This document shows, in pieces, positions 8,174-13,991 of a stretch of DNA of 13,991 nt. The first letter of the stretch is position 1; the number at the start of each line of letters is the position of its first letter. The notes beneath the pieces were generated by a model, which did no database searches, had not been told where the DNA came from, and saw only the letters and a list, made by a program, of their open reading frames with translations. Both the position numbers and the translations under genes were made by a program. This DNA is from JBBDWJ01 sp040902925 (GTDB lineage Bacteria > Acidobacteriota > Terriglobia > Bryobacterales > UBA6623), in NCBI GenBank assembly GCA_040902925.1, contig JBBDWJ010000297.1, forward strand, positions 1 through 13,991, read 5' to 3'.

Positions 8174-9595
8174 GTGCATCGTGAATCAGAACCGGCCTAC
8201 TTGCCGTGGGCGAAGTGGATCTCTGTTGCCGCTCACTTGGCCGTTGCCGGGTTGGCGTGTTCGCTGTTCGTATTCGCCGCGCCCTTGGCCGATGATTACT
8301 GCACTCCCGCGAACCCCCAAAGCCTTTTCGACTACGTCGCCAACCTCTATCGGACGTGGTCGGGCCGATGGTTCAGTCATGGCATCGAGCGCTTTGTGCT
8401 GACCCATGTGGACTTTACGCAAGCCTATGGACTGCTCACCGCTGCGTTGAGCCTGCTTTGCGCCGCGGGAGTGTGGGTGGTTGCGCGGAGCGTGTTTCGG
8501 CGCAGCGTTTCGCCGTGGCTGGTTGGTTCGCTGAGTTGTTCTTTTGTGGTTGTGTTTTGGTGCCTGCACCCCTCGCTGGGGCAGGGCTTTTACTGGTTCA
8601 CGGGCGCTGTCGAATACCAGCTTGTCGTTGCGCTGTCGCTGGGGTTGTTGGCGGCGTTGTTGAGCGAAACGGTGGCGGTTTCGCGCGGCGTGGTTCGGGC
8701 GCTGCTTGTTTTGGGCCTGTCGTTGCTGGCGTTCCTGATCACCGGGATGCACGAGCTGTTCGCCGCGATGCTGTGCCTGGTGCTGGCGGTGGGCGCCGCT
8801 GTTGCTTTTCGGATTCAGCATCGCAATCGCTGGCTTTGGGTTATCGTGCTGGTGGCGGGCGTGGCGGGTTTTTGCTTCGCCGCCGCTGCCCCGGGAAACC
8901 TGGTCCGCTCGGCTTCGTTCGCAGGCGACACGGATTGGCTGCTCGCGCTCTGGCTCGCGTTCTGGCAGGCGATCAAAGCCGCAACGAAGTGGGCGTTCGA
9001 TTTGAAGCTGCTTGCCGCGACGGTTGTGTTCCTCGTTGATCCGCGCATCCGCGCCGCCCGCCCTGACTGGCTTAATCCGGCAGCGCCTTGGAAGTGGATT
9101 GTCGCGCTGACTTGGCTGGCGCTGCTGGCGGTTGGGTTTGCGGTGCCGAGCTTCGCCATGGGCCAGGAGATGCCTGGGCGCGCGCTGGGCGGCATCTTTT
9201 TGGTGTTCTTGCTCGGCTGGTTTCTCACCTTGTTTGTCTGGACTCGTGACTTGCGTTTGCCGGCCGGCATCGAGAATCGCGACCTGCGCAAGATAGCGTC
9301 CGCATGCCTGCTGCTGCTTTCGCTCAGTATTGTGACGACCGGCAACGCGCGGCACGCTATCCACGACCTGACGCATACGGCGCCGGCGTGGAAACGGGCT
9401 ATGGTTGAGCGCTATGAGCTGATTCGTGACGGCGCTCGCGGCGGGATCGTCGTGATTTCGGTGCCGCCCGCGCCGCCGCGGCCGCGTACGTTCTTTCAAG
9501 GGCCGGCCGATATCACCAGCGATTGGAAGGATTGGAAGAACGGTTGCATGGCGGGCTTTTTTGATGTGCCCGCGGTGCGCGTGAGCGAGCAGTAG
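8174..9595 (+). CDS. Polytopic membrane protein, DUF6056-like
   Basis: This is a 473-residue protein from GTG 8174 with many hydrophobic segments. After helix 1 (about 15-37) comes an acidic, probably extracytoplasmic motif LADDYCTPA (38-46), then YRTWSGRWFSHG (59-70). Further on, GFYWFTGAVEYQ, ITGMHELFAA and AAAAPGNLVRSASF are the most conserved-looking blocks. The combination of a DDY-C loop, W-S-GRW and PGN..R is what I recall of DUF6056-type membrane proteins, which have a GT-C-like layout; the family name is from memory and not certain. The last ~70 residues after the final helix form a short soluble tail. The role is probably sugar or lipid transfer at the membrane, but no activity can be assigned. 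It is convergent with flgL, 89 nt apart, with no clear terminator between. Confidence 0.75.
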   Translation: MHRESEPAYLPWAKWISVAAHLAVAGLACSLFVFAAPLADDYCTPANPQSLFDYVANLYRTWSGRWFSHGIERFVLTHVDFTQAYGLLTAALSLLCAAGVWVVARSVFRRSVSPWLVGSLSCSFVVVFWCLHPSLGQGFYWFTGAVEYQLVVALSLGLLAALLSETVAVSRGVVRALLVLGLSLLAFLITGMHELFAAMLCLVLAVGAAVAFRIQHRNRWLWVIVLVAGVAGFCFAAAAPGNLVRSASFAGDTDWLLALWLAFWQAIKAATKWAFDLKLLAATVVFLVDPRIRAARPDWLNPAAPWKWIVALTWLALLAVGFAVPSFAMGQEMPGRALGGIFLVFLLGWFLTLFVWTRDLRLPAGIENRDLRKIASACLLLLSLSIVTTGNARHAIHDLTHTAPAWKRAMVERYELIRDGARGGIVVISVPPAPPRPRTFFQGPADITSDWKDWKNGCMAGFFDVPAVRVSEQ

Positions 9596-9684
9596 CGGCG
9601 CCACGCCTCTTCGGCAATGCCGCGGGCGTTGCGAGCCACAATTCGCCACAGTAGCCGGCGGGTGCACGCAGGGCTCGCGGCGTC

Positions 9685-11238
9685 TTACGCCAGCAGGTCC
9701 AGTAGATTCGGCAGTTGCTGTTGCTGAGCCGTGACTTGCAGGGTGGCTTGCTCGGCGGATTGACTGGTTGTAAAAACCTGAATGGCTTCGAGCAGGTCGG
9801 CGTCGCGAAAACGCGACAGCGCCGTTTGGCTGATCAAGTCTTTGTCTTCGATGGTTACCAGGCTGTCGGCGACTTGCCGCAGGGTGCCGCCGTAGAAGCC
9901 TTGGGCGAGGCCGAGCTGGTCGACCGCTCGTTGCAGGTCGCGCACGCGCCCGCCGATGGCCTGGCGGTCGTCGTTGGCGAGGTCTTGGGAGAGGCGGTGG
10001 AGCGTGCCGAGAACATTGGCGCTGTTGTTGCCGCCCACCAGGTGAGTTCCCGCCAGCCCTGAGCGGAACCCCGTGCCGCGGTCGAAATCGGCGGCGGTGA
10101 ACCGGAAGTCGACATCGGAGTCGACGCGGACTTCGCCGTTGACGGCGCTGAAGACCACTTTGGCCGCCGCGAGTTGCGGCGTAGCGGCGACGTGGATGTT
10201 GAGCGCGGCGGCGATCTCCTTCGCCGATTGGCCGCCGGTCGTGCCGCCGCTTTCGAGACCGGTGGTGAGCCCGCCGGAAGCGACGGAGTTGAAGCTGAAT
10301 CCGATGCCAAGGGTTTCGCTTTGCACCAGCTTGAGCGCGCCGCCTTCGTCGCTAAAAGTGAAGCCGCCGGCGAGCTGCGGGTTGGCGGCGATTTCAAGGT
10401 TAAGTAAAGCCGCGATCTGGGCCGTATTCTCGCCACCGCCCAGCGGCGGAGTCTGAATGTTGGCCGCGATCTCTCCGTCGGCCGAAACGAACGACACGTT
10501 GATCGTCTCGCCGCTGCTGGGAACGGCCGGCGGGGTTGGCGCGACAAAAAACGTCCCCAGGTCGGTGCTGATGACTCCTTCGACTCCGCCGCTGAAGCTG
10601 ATGCCGATGCCAATTGGCGGAATGGAAACCGTTGGGCCGGGTGTTTCCGGCGTGCGCCCCGCGCCGGTAAAGTCGTCGGGCCGCAGGAAGATCTCGTTGC
10701 CGGGCAGCGAGATTTGAGCGGGCTGGCCATCGGGAAACAGCACCGCGCGCGGCGCCGACGTGCCCGTGTAGTTGACGCCGTCGGGGCTGGCGGCGTCGAT
10801 CACGAACGGCGTCAGGTCGTCGTTGTCGCCGGCGAAGATAAAGCGCCCCGAGTCGATCGTATTGGCCAACTCGACCAGCCGCCGGAAGATGCCGTCGATC
10901 TCGACTTTGATGATGCCGCGGCCGGCGTCGTCAAGCGTGTCGGTCGCCGCCGTGGACGCCAGCGCGAGGGCGCGCGTGAGCAGGTCGCCGGTTTGATCGA
11001 GCGCCGTATCGGCGTTGCGCAATTCGGCGTCGACGGCTTCAAGATTCCGCTTGAGCTGCTCGAGACGTTTGATCTCGGCCTGCGTGCGCACCACACCCGC
11101 CGCGCCGGCGGGGTCGTCGGACGGACGCGTGACGCGCAGTCCCGAAGAGATTTGATTGGCGGCCTCGACGCGCCGCTCGCCGACCTGGCGCAAGTCCGCG
11201 ATGGTTTGCCGGCCGGGGGTCAGAAAGGTTACACGCAT
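9685..11238 (-). CDS. flgL: Flagellar hook-filament junction protein FlgL with a large inserted domain
   Basis: The product is 517 residues, against roughly 300-420 usual for FlgL (HAP3). The N-terminus (MRVTFLTPGRQTIADLRQVG; ISSGLRVTRPSDDPAGA at 30-46; SGRFIFAG at 130-137) is the standard flagellin-type D0/D1 coiled-coil. The C-terminus (LHRLSQDLANDDRQAIGGRV at 413-432; about 435-517 helical, ending in a Gln-rich tail) is the matching D1/D0 half. These ends polymerise at the hook tip after secretion through the flagellar export apparatus; no Sec signal is expected or seen. Residues about 190-403 are extra and match a segment of the FlgK encoded next door (separate entry). The gene is 55 nt downstream of flgK on the same strand, the usual flgK-flgL order. 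An AGG 9-10 nt before ATG may act as a weak ribosome-binding site. Confidence 0.92.
   Translation of the reverse strand: MRVTFLTPGRQTIADLRQVGERRVEAANQISSGLRVTRPSDDPAGAAGVVRTQAEIKRLEQLKRNLEAVDAELRNADTALDQTGDLLTRALALASTAATDTLDDAGRGIIKVEIDGIFRRLVELANTIDSGRFIFAGDNDDLTPFVIDAASPDGVNYTGTSAPRAVLFPDGQPAQISLPGNEIFLRPDDFTGAGRTPETPGPTVSIPPIGIGISFSGGVEGVISTDLGTFFVAPTPPAVPSSGETINVSFVSADGEIAANIQTPPLGGGENTAQIAALLNLEIAANPQLAGGFTFSDEGGALKLVQSETLGIGFSFNSVASGGLTTGLESGGTTGGQSAKEIAAALNIHVAATPQLAAAKVVFSAVNGEVRVDSDVDFRFTAADFDRGTGFRSGLAGTHLVGGNNSANVLGTLHRLSQDLANDDRQAIGGRVRDLQRAVDQLGLAQGFYGGTLRQVADSLVTIEDKDLISQTALSRFRDADLLEAIQVFTTSQSAEQATLQVTAQQQQLPNLLDLLA
10030..10671 (-). repeat. Inserted domain of FlgL, homologous to the FlgK insertion (copy 1)
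   Basis: FlgL residues about 190-403. It opens with FTGAGRT and continues DLGTFFVAPTPPA, VSFVSADGE, ANPQLAGGFTFS, LVQSETLGIGFSF, TTGLESGGTTGGQSAKEIAA, VFSAVNGEVRVDSDVDFRF and GFRSGL...GG. Nearly every block has a counterpart in the same order in FlgK. It contains two sub-repeats: IAALLN...PQLAGGFTFS...G.LK.V and IAAALN...PQLAAAKVVFS...G.VRV. These resemble the flagellin_IN module found in the outer domains of flagellins and hook-associated proteins. It would be surface-exposed, between the conserved D1 helices. Confidence 0.8.
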
Positions 11239-11293
11239 CTGGGGTACCTGAAGGTCTTATCGGTCGTTGCGAGAATCGGCAAGTTGTCCATCC

Positions 11294-13336
11294 CTACCGG
11301 ATAATGTTGAGCACTTCCTGGCGCATCTGGTCGACGACCTGAATCACGCGCACCATGCTTTGAAACGAGCGCTGCAGTTCCATCAGCCGTACGGCCTCTT
11401 CGTTCAGATTGACCCCGGAGTAGCTTTCGCGCAGCCTTTCCGTCGTTTCCAGAACTTCCCGTTTGGCGCTGAGATTGATCTCGGCGGTCAGGCCTTCGTT
11501 GCCGATGTTGGTGATCGTGCGGCCGTAGAATTCGTTGAACGTAAAGCCGTCGAGAAGGGGCTGATCGGCGAGCGCGGCCAGCGCCAGCGCGTTTTGATTG
11601 CCGCGCGGCGACACCGGCGTACCCGTGGCGATCTCCGACAGCGCCAGACTCGCCGCCTGGATTGTCGAAGCCGCGGGCGCGCCGCCGGCGGTGTGGACCA
11701 TGCCGTCGTCGAGCCCGGACGCAAACCCGCTGCCCGAGGCCGTGTCGGTGACTTGAAAATCAAACGCCACATCGCCGTCGAGCCGGACCTCATCCCCGAC
11801 CGCAACGAAACGGATGTGGGCGGCGTCGAACGCCGCGTTGACGGCCGCTTCCGCCGCCGCGGCCGAATTCAAGGCAGCGGCGATTTCTTCAACCGAGTGC
11901 CCTCCTTGCGTTCCACCCGGCTCGAGCCCTGTCGTGAACGCCCCGTTACTGGTCGTCGAGGTAAAGCTGAAACCCTGTTCGGCGGTTTCCGAGAGCACGA
12001 TTTTCAGCTCGCCGTCCGCGGAGACGCTGAACTGGATGAGCCCGGAAAGCTGCGGATCGACGGCGATCTGATCGTTGAGCCGGTCGCGGATTTCATTGGT
12101 CGTGTCGGCCGCGGTGGGTCCGCCAACGATCGGGTCGGTCGTGATGGTGCGCTGGGTAGCGCCGTCGGCGCTGCTGAAGGTCACCGCAACGGTGTTGCCC
12201 GCCGCGGGGCCCGCCGGCGGGGCCGCCGCCACGAAGAAGCTGTCGAGATTGGCGGTGAGCGAGGCGATGACGCCGGCGGTGAAATCGACTTGCACGCTGA
12301 CCGGCGGCGCCGCCGGGTCGTCACCCGCCGTGCCGGCCGTGCGCCCCGTTCCGGTGAAATGCGACGTCGCGTAGTTGAATAGCGCTTTGCCTTGAACGCC
12401 CGTCAGATCGACGCCGCGGCCGAGCTGCTCGTTGACCTGGTCGGCCAGCGATTTCGCGAGGCGGTTCACTTCCGATTGGAACTGCGGCAGAACGCGGTTG
12501 CGGACGTCGAGGATCGCGCCCAGCTCGCCGCCCAGACCCTGGATATCGGCCGTGATGTCGCGCCCCTCGCCGCCGGTGATCACCAGGCGGCCTTGCGAGA
12601 CCGAAGCCGACACCGGGAACGCCGTGACGCCAACAAGCAGCGGCGCGCCTTCGGCGATCAGCGAGATCGTGCCGTCGGACTGATAGAGGATGTCGAAGTT
12701 GATCAGCTCGGAAAGATCGTTGTAGACCTGCGAAAGGCGCGTTTCGTTCGAGAGATTGATTTCGCCGTTGGCGTTGAAGCGGTTGACCGCAAGCTGTGAC
12801 ACCTCGCTGAGCAGCGTGTTGATCTTGCCGACTGTCGAGAACGCCTCGCCTTCCAGTTGCCGGTCGCGCGCCGTCAGGTCTTCGTAGGCGCCGCGGAACG
12901 CTTTCGACAGATCACCCGCCGTTCGCAGCACGTCGGCCCGAAGGTTGAAATCGGCCGGGTTGACCGACAGCCGCGCAAAAGCCGCGAAAAAGTTGTCGAT
13001 GCCCTTGCCTATCGTGCCGTCGGCGTCGAGCGGGAAGGTGACCTCGACCTGGTCGAGAATGCGCCGCGTTTTGTCGAACAATGAAGCTTCCTGGCGCGCG
13101 CCGAGCACGCGCACTTCGAGAAACCGGTCGCGAAGTTCCTGGGTCGCGATGACATCGACGCCAACTCCGGGCACGTTCGCTTGGCGTGGCAACACGGCTG
13201 GTGAAAGCAAGGCGCGGGCGCGCGCGTATTGCGGCGTGGCGGCGTTTGAGATGTTGGTCTGCACCACCGCCAGCGCCTGTTCGAAAGCGCTCAGGCTGCG
13301 GTTGGCCGCCGAAAGAGTTCCAGTAAGGCTGCCCAC
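11294..13336 (-). CDS. flgK: Flagellar hook-associated protein 1 FlgK with a large inserted domain
   Basis: The product is 680 residues from GTG 13336, beginning MGSLTGTLSAANRSLSAFEQ as FlgK proteins normally do; an ATG at 13360 would add eight non-homologous residues. A purine-rich GGCGGG lies 8 nt before the GTG. N-terminal hallmarks are QTNISNAATPQYARARALL (27-45, the NvaNanTPGYsRq block with Gln in place of Gly), LRDRFLEVRV and GTIGKGIDNFFAAF (107-120). The C-terminal hallmark is YSGVNLNEEAVRLMELQRSF (639-658) followed by the terminal polymerisation helix ending LNIIR. FlgK forms the first junction layer on the hook, beneath FlgL. Typical FlgK is about 450-630 residues; here residues about 327-552 are an extra domain also present in FlgL. 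It is the first gene of the minus-strand flgK-flgL operon. No sigma-28 or sigma-54 promoter could be recognised upstream. Confidence 0.93.
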   Translation of the reverse strand: MGSLTGTLSAANRSLSAFEQALAVVQTNISNAATPQYARARALLSPAVLPRQANVPGVGVDVIATQELRDRFLEVRVLGARQEASLFDKTRRILDQVEVTFPLDADGTIGKGIDNFFAAFARLSVNPADFNLRADVLRTAGDLSKAFRGAYEDLTARDRQLEGEAFSTVGKINTLLSEVSQLAVNRFNANGEINLSNETRLSQVYNDLSELINFDILYQSDGTISLIAEGAPLLVGVTAFPVSASVSQGRLVITGGEGRDITADIQGLGGELGAILDVRNRVLPQFQSEVNRLAKSLADQVNEQLGRGVDLTGVQGKALFNYATSHFTGTGRTAGTAGDDPAAPPVSVQVDFTAGVIASLTANLDSFFVAAAPPAGPAAGNTVAVTFSSADGATQRTITTDPIVGGPTAADTTNEIRDRLNDQIAVDPQLSGLIQFSVSADGELKIVLSETAEQGFSFTSTTSNGAFTTGLEPGGTQGGHSVEEIAAALNSAAAAEAAVNAAFDAAHIRFVAVGDEVRLDGDVAFDFQVTDTASGSGFASGLDDGMVHTAGGAPAASTIQAASLALSEIATGTPVSPRGNQNALALAALADQPLLDGFTFNEFYGRTITNIGNEGLTAEINLSAKREVLETTERLRESYSGVNLNEEAVRLMELQRSFQSMVRVIQVVDQMRQEVLNIIR
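11681..12358 (-). repeat. Inserted domain of FlgK, homologous to the FlgL insertion (copy 2)
   Basis: FlgK residues about 327-552 counted from the GTG start. It begins HFTGTGRT and continues NLDSFFVAAAPPA, VTFSSADG, VDPQLSGLIQFS, IVLSETAEQGFSF, TTGLEPGGTQGGHSVEEIAA, RFVAVGDEVRLDGDVAFDF and GFASGLDDGMVHTAGG. Compared with the FlgL copy it has a short Ala-rich addition (about NSAAAAEAAVNAAFDAA) in the second sub-repeat. Order and block spacing are otherwise the same, so the two segments are paralogous and not coincidental. Confidence 0.8.
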
Positions 13337-13360
13337 GCTCGAATCCCGCCTTTCTCGCAT

Positions 13361-13673
13361 ATCATGCGGCGCCAGGCCCGTATCCTAGGTTGCGAGGCGC
13401 AATAAGGCCGCATCTGCTTCGTTGGCGCCTGCTTGCCGTGCTCGACGTGCTGCCTAAGTAGGCCTCACTGCCTAAGTAAGCCTCAGAGTGTTCAAGCGTC
13501 GGGGCGCCAAACGGCGCACGCCTAGTATCCACGTCCTTCTCCCGCCTCTCGCTACGACGCGCTGAGAAAGCGGCCCATCCCCGTCACCGTGGTTCGCGAC
13601 ATAAATCAGACGTACTCGACAGCGGCTGCTACGCGATACGAAAACGGTAGACGTCGTATCCGTATTTTGGTGA
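13361..13673. other. Non-coding upstream region of flgK, no credible gene
   Basis: About 310 bases between the flgK start and the hairpin array. Neither strand carries an ORF with protein-like composition. It holds the 18-bp tandem repeat described separately, a small hairpin GCGCC/GGCGC (13504-13517), an inverted pair GATACG/CGTATC (13635-13640, 13655-13660) and scattered CTAG sites. The flgK promoter should lie here on the minus strand, but I see no match to sigma-28 or sigma-54 consensus and do not assign one. Confidence 0.5.
13450..13485 (+). repeat. 18-bp perfect-phase tandem repeat, two copies
   Basis: CTGCCTAAGTAGGCCTCA (13450-13467) is followed directly by CTGCCTAAGTAAGCCTCA (13468-13485), with one base different. 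The first copy contains the near-palindrome GCCTA-AG-TAGGC, so each unit could be a protein-binding site. It lies about 115-150 bp upstream of the flgK start, a plausible operator position, though no known factor is recognised. Confidence 0.75.
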
Positions 13674-13991
13674 CAGGAGGCTAGGCCTCCTGCTTGGAGT
13701 TTTGCTCTTTCGATCCGCCGCTGCAGGCGGATGCGGAAGCGTGAAGTTAGGGGAGTCGCCTTCAGGCGGCTTCCTCGCGACCAAGTCGGGCCTAGACTAG
13801 GCCGGTCGTTTACGGCCGTTACGCGGCCTGTTCTGCTCCCCAGCCCGCTTCAAGCGGGCTTCCCGTTTCCCATAGCTTCAGCTCGCCTCGCGTTCTTTTA
13901 CGAAGACCGCTGAAAGCGGCCTAGGCACAATTTGGTGGCCGTCCAACCGGCCGTAAACGACCGGGCTAAAACCGGCTTCGCCGGGCAAGGC
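13674..13991 (+). ncRNA. Candidate structured RNA or hairpin-array element, continuing past the window
   Basis: Successive hairpins are: CAGGAGGC-TAG-GCCTCCTG (13674-13692, 8 bp); ATCCGCC/GGCGGAT (13713-13732, 7 bp); a 10-bp stem with loop TTCA (13751-13774); GGCCTAG-A-CTAGGCC (13789-13803); AGCCCGCT/AGCGGGCT (13842-13860, 8 bp); CCGCT-GAA-AGCGG (13907-13919); GGCCG/CGGCC (13937-13952); CCGGC-TTC-GCCGG (13972-13984). Three share the theme GC(C)-TTCA-(G)GC, one in reverse orientation. In the 13751-13774 stem two pairs are G-U only if the plus strand is the RNA, and would be A-C mismatches on the other strand, so plus-strand transcription is favoured. The short plus-strand reading frame here (13731-13913) is interrupted by hairpin arms and not protein-like. 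It could instead be a mobile or REP-like repeat family. The right end is outside the window. Confidence 0.45.
13802..13964 (+). repeat. Perfect 17-bp long-range inverted repeat
   Basis: CCGGTCGTTTACGGCCG at 13802-13818 is the exact reverse complement of CGGCCGTAAACGACCGG at 13948-13964, with a 129-nt spacer that holds at least two further hairpins (13842-13860 and 13907-13919). This is the geometry of a closing stem of a multibranch RNA, or of terminal inverted repeats of a very small element. Both arms can also form competing local hairpins (GGCCG/CGGCC at 13814-13828 and at 13937-13952). Confidence 0.85.

Noticed and set aside
8186..9667. 493-residue minus-strand ORF opposite the DUF6056-like gene
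   Set aside because: Almost entirely Arg, Gln, His and Pro with no folded-protein pattern, while the plus strand gives a coherent membrane protein.
9596..9684. Bidirectional terminator between the DUF6056-like gene and flgL
   Set aside because: Only a 4-bp CGGC/GCCG stem (9612-9622) and no T- or A-tract on either side.
10714..11304. 196-residue plus-strand ORF opposite the flgL start
   Set aside because: Antisense to the conserved FlgL N-terminal domain; composition is mirror-frame artefact.
11267..12382. 371-residue plus-strand ORF opposite flgK
   Set aside because: Arg/Gly-rich reading with no hydrophobic or motif pattern, lying antisense to unmistakable FlgK; a by-product of high GC and codon bias.
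13731..13913. 60-residue plus-strand ORF in the hairpin region
   Set aside because: Its codons are made of hairpin arms; no ribosome-binding site and no protein-like pattern.
13450..13991. CRISPR array
   Set aside because: The only direct repeat is two adjacent 18-mers with no spacer, and the remaining repeats are palindromes of differing sequence.

Overview
This is a GC-rich bacterial window (by eye clearly above 60 percent) with GTG/TTG starts and many out-of-frame ORFs, as expected at this GC. The gene types suggest a soil-type Acidobacteriota (Solibacter/Bryobacter-like): a GT39 mannosyltransferase-like protein with a DSDLDWGQ motif, an ADDYC-type membrane protein, a HEAT-repeat protein and flagellar flgK-flgL. 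No rRNA or other phylogenetic marker is present, so the taxonomy is inference.

Layout. Bases 3-449 are the 3' end of a HEAT-repeat gene that starts outside the window. Bases 617-4283 hold three plus-strand genes: a polytopic membrane protein, a membrane-anchored FkbM-type methyltransferase, and a second polytopic GT-C-like protein whose start overlaps the methyltransferase by 20 nt. Convergent to them (4306-6018, minus) is a full-length GT39/PMT-type glycosyltransferase. The 451-base gap 6019-6469 holds a probable decayed small gene. Then come a DprE1-like FAD oxidoreductase (6470-7942) with a strong Shine-Dalgarno, a short intergenic octamer repeat, and another polytopic membrane protein resembling DUF6056 (8174-9595).

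The right third is a minus-strand flagellar operon, flgK then flgL, encoding the two hook-filament junction proteins. Both are much longer than usual. The excess in each is the same inserted domain of about 215-225 residues, itself built from two related flagellin_IN-like sub-repeats. This is the clearest unusual protein feature of the window.

Upstream of flgK, bases 13361-13991 have no credible gene. They contain an 18-bp tandem repeat, a cluster of the normally scarce tetramer CTAG, and a dense array of hairpins running off the right edge. Part of the array is enclosed by a perfect 17-bp inverted repeat with a 129-nt spacer. It looks like a structured RNA or a mobile/intergenic repeat family.

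Working together: the membrane proteins and the FkbM enzyme fit lipid-linked sugar transfer and glycan decoration at the cell envelope. Proximity to flagellar genes allows, but does not show, a link to surface or flagellar glycosylation.
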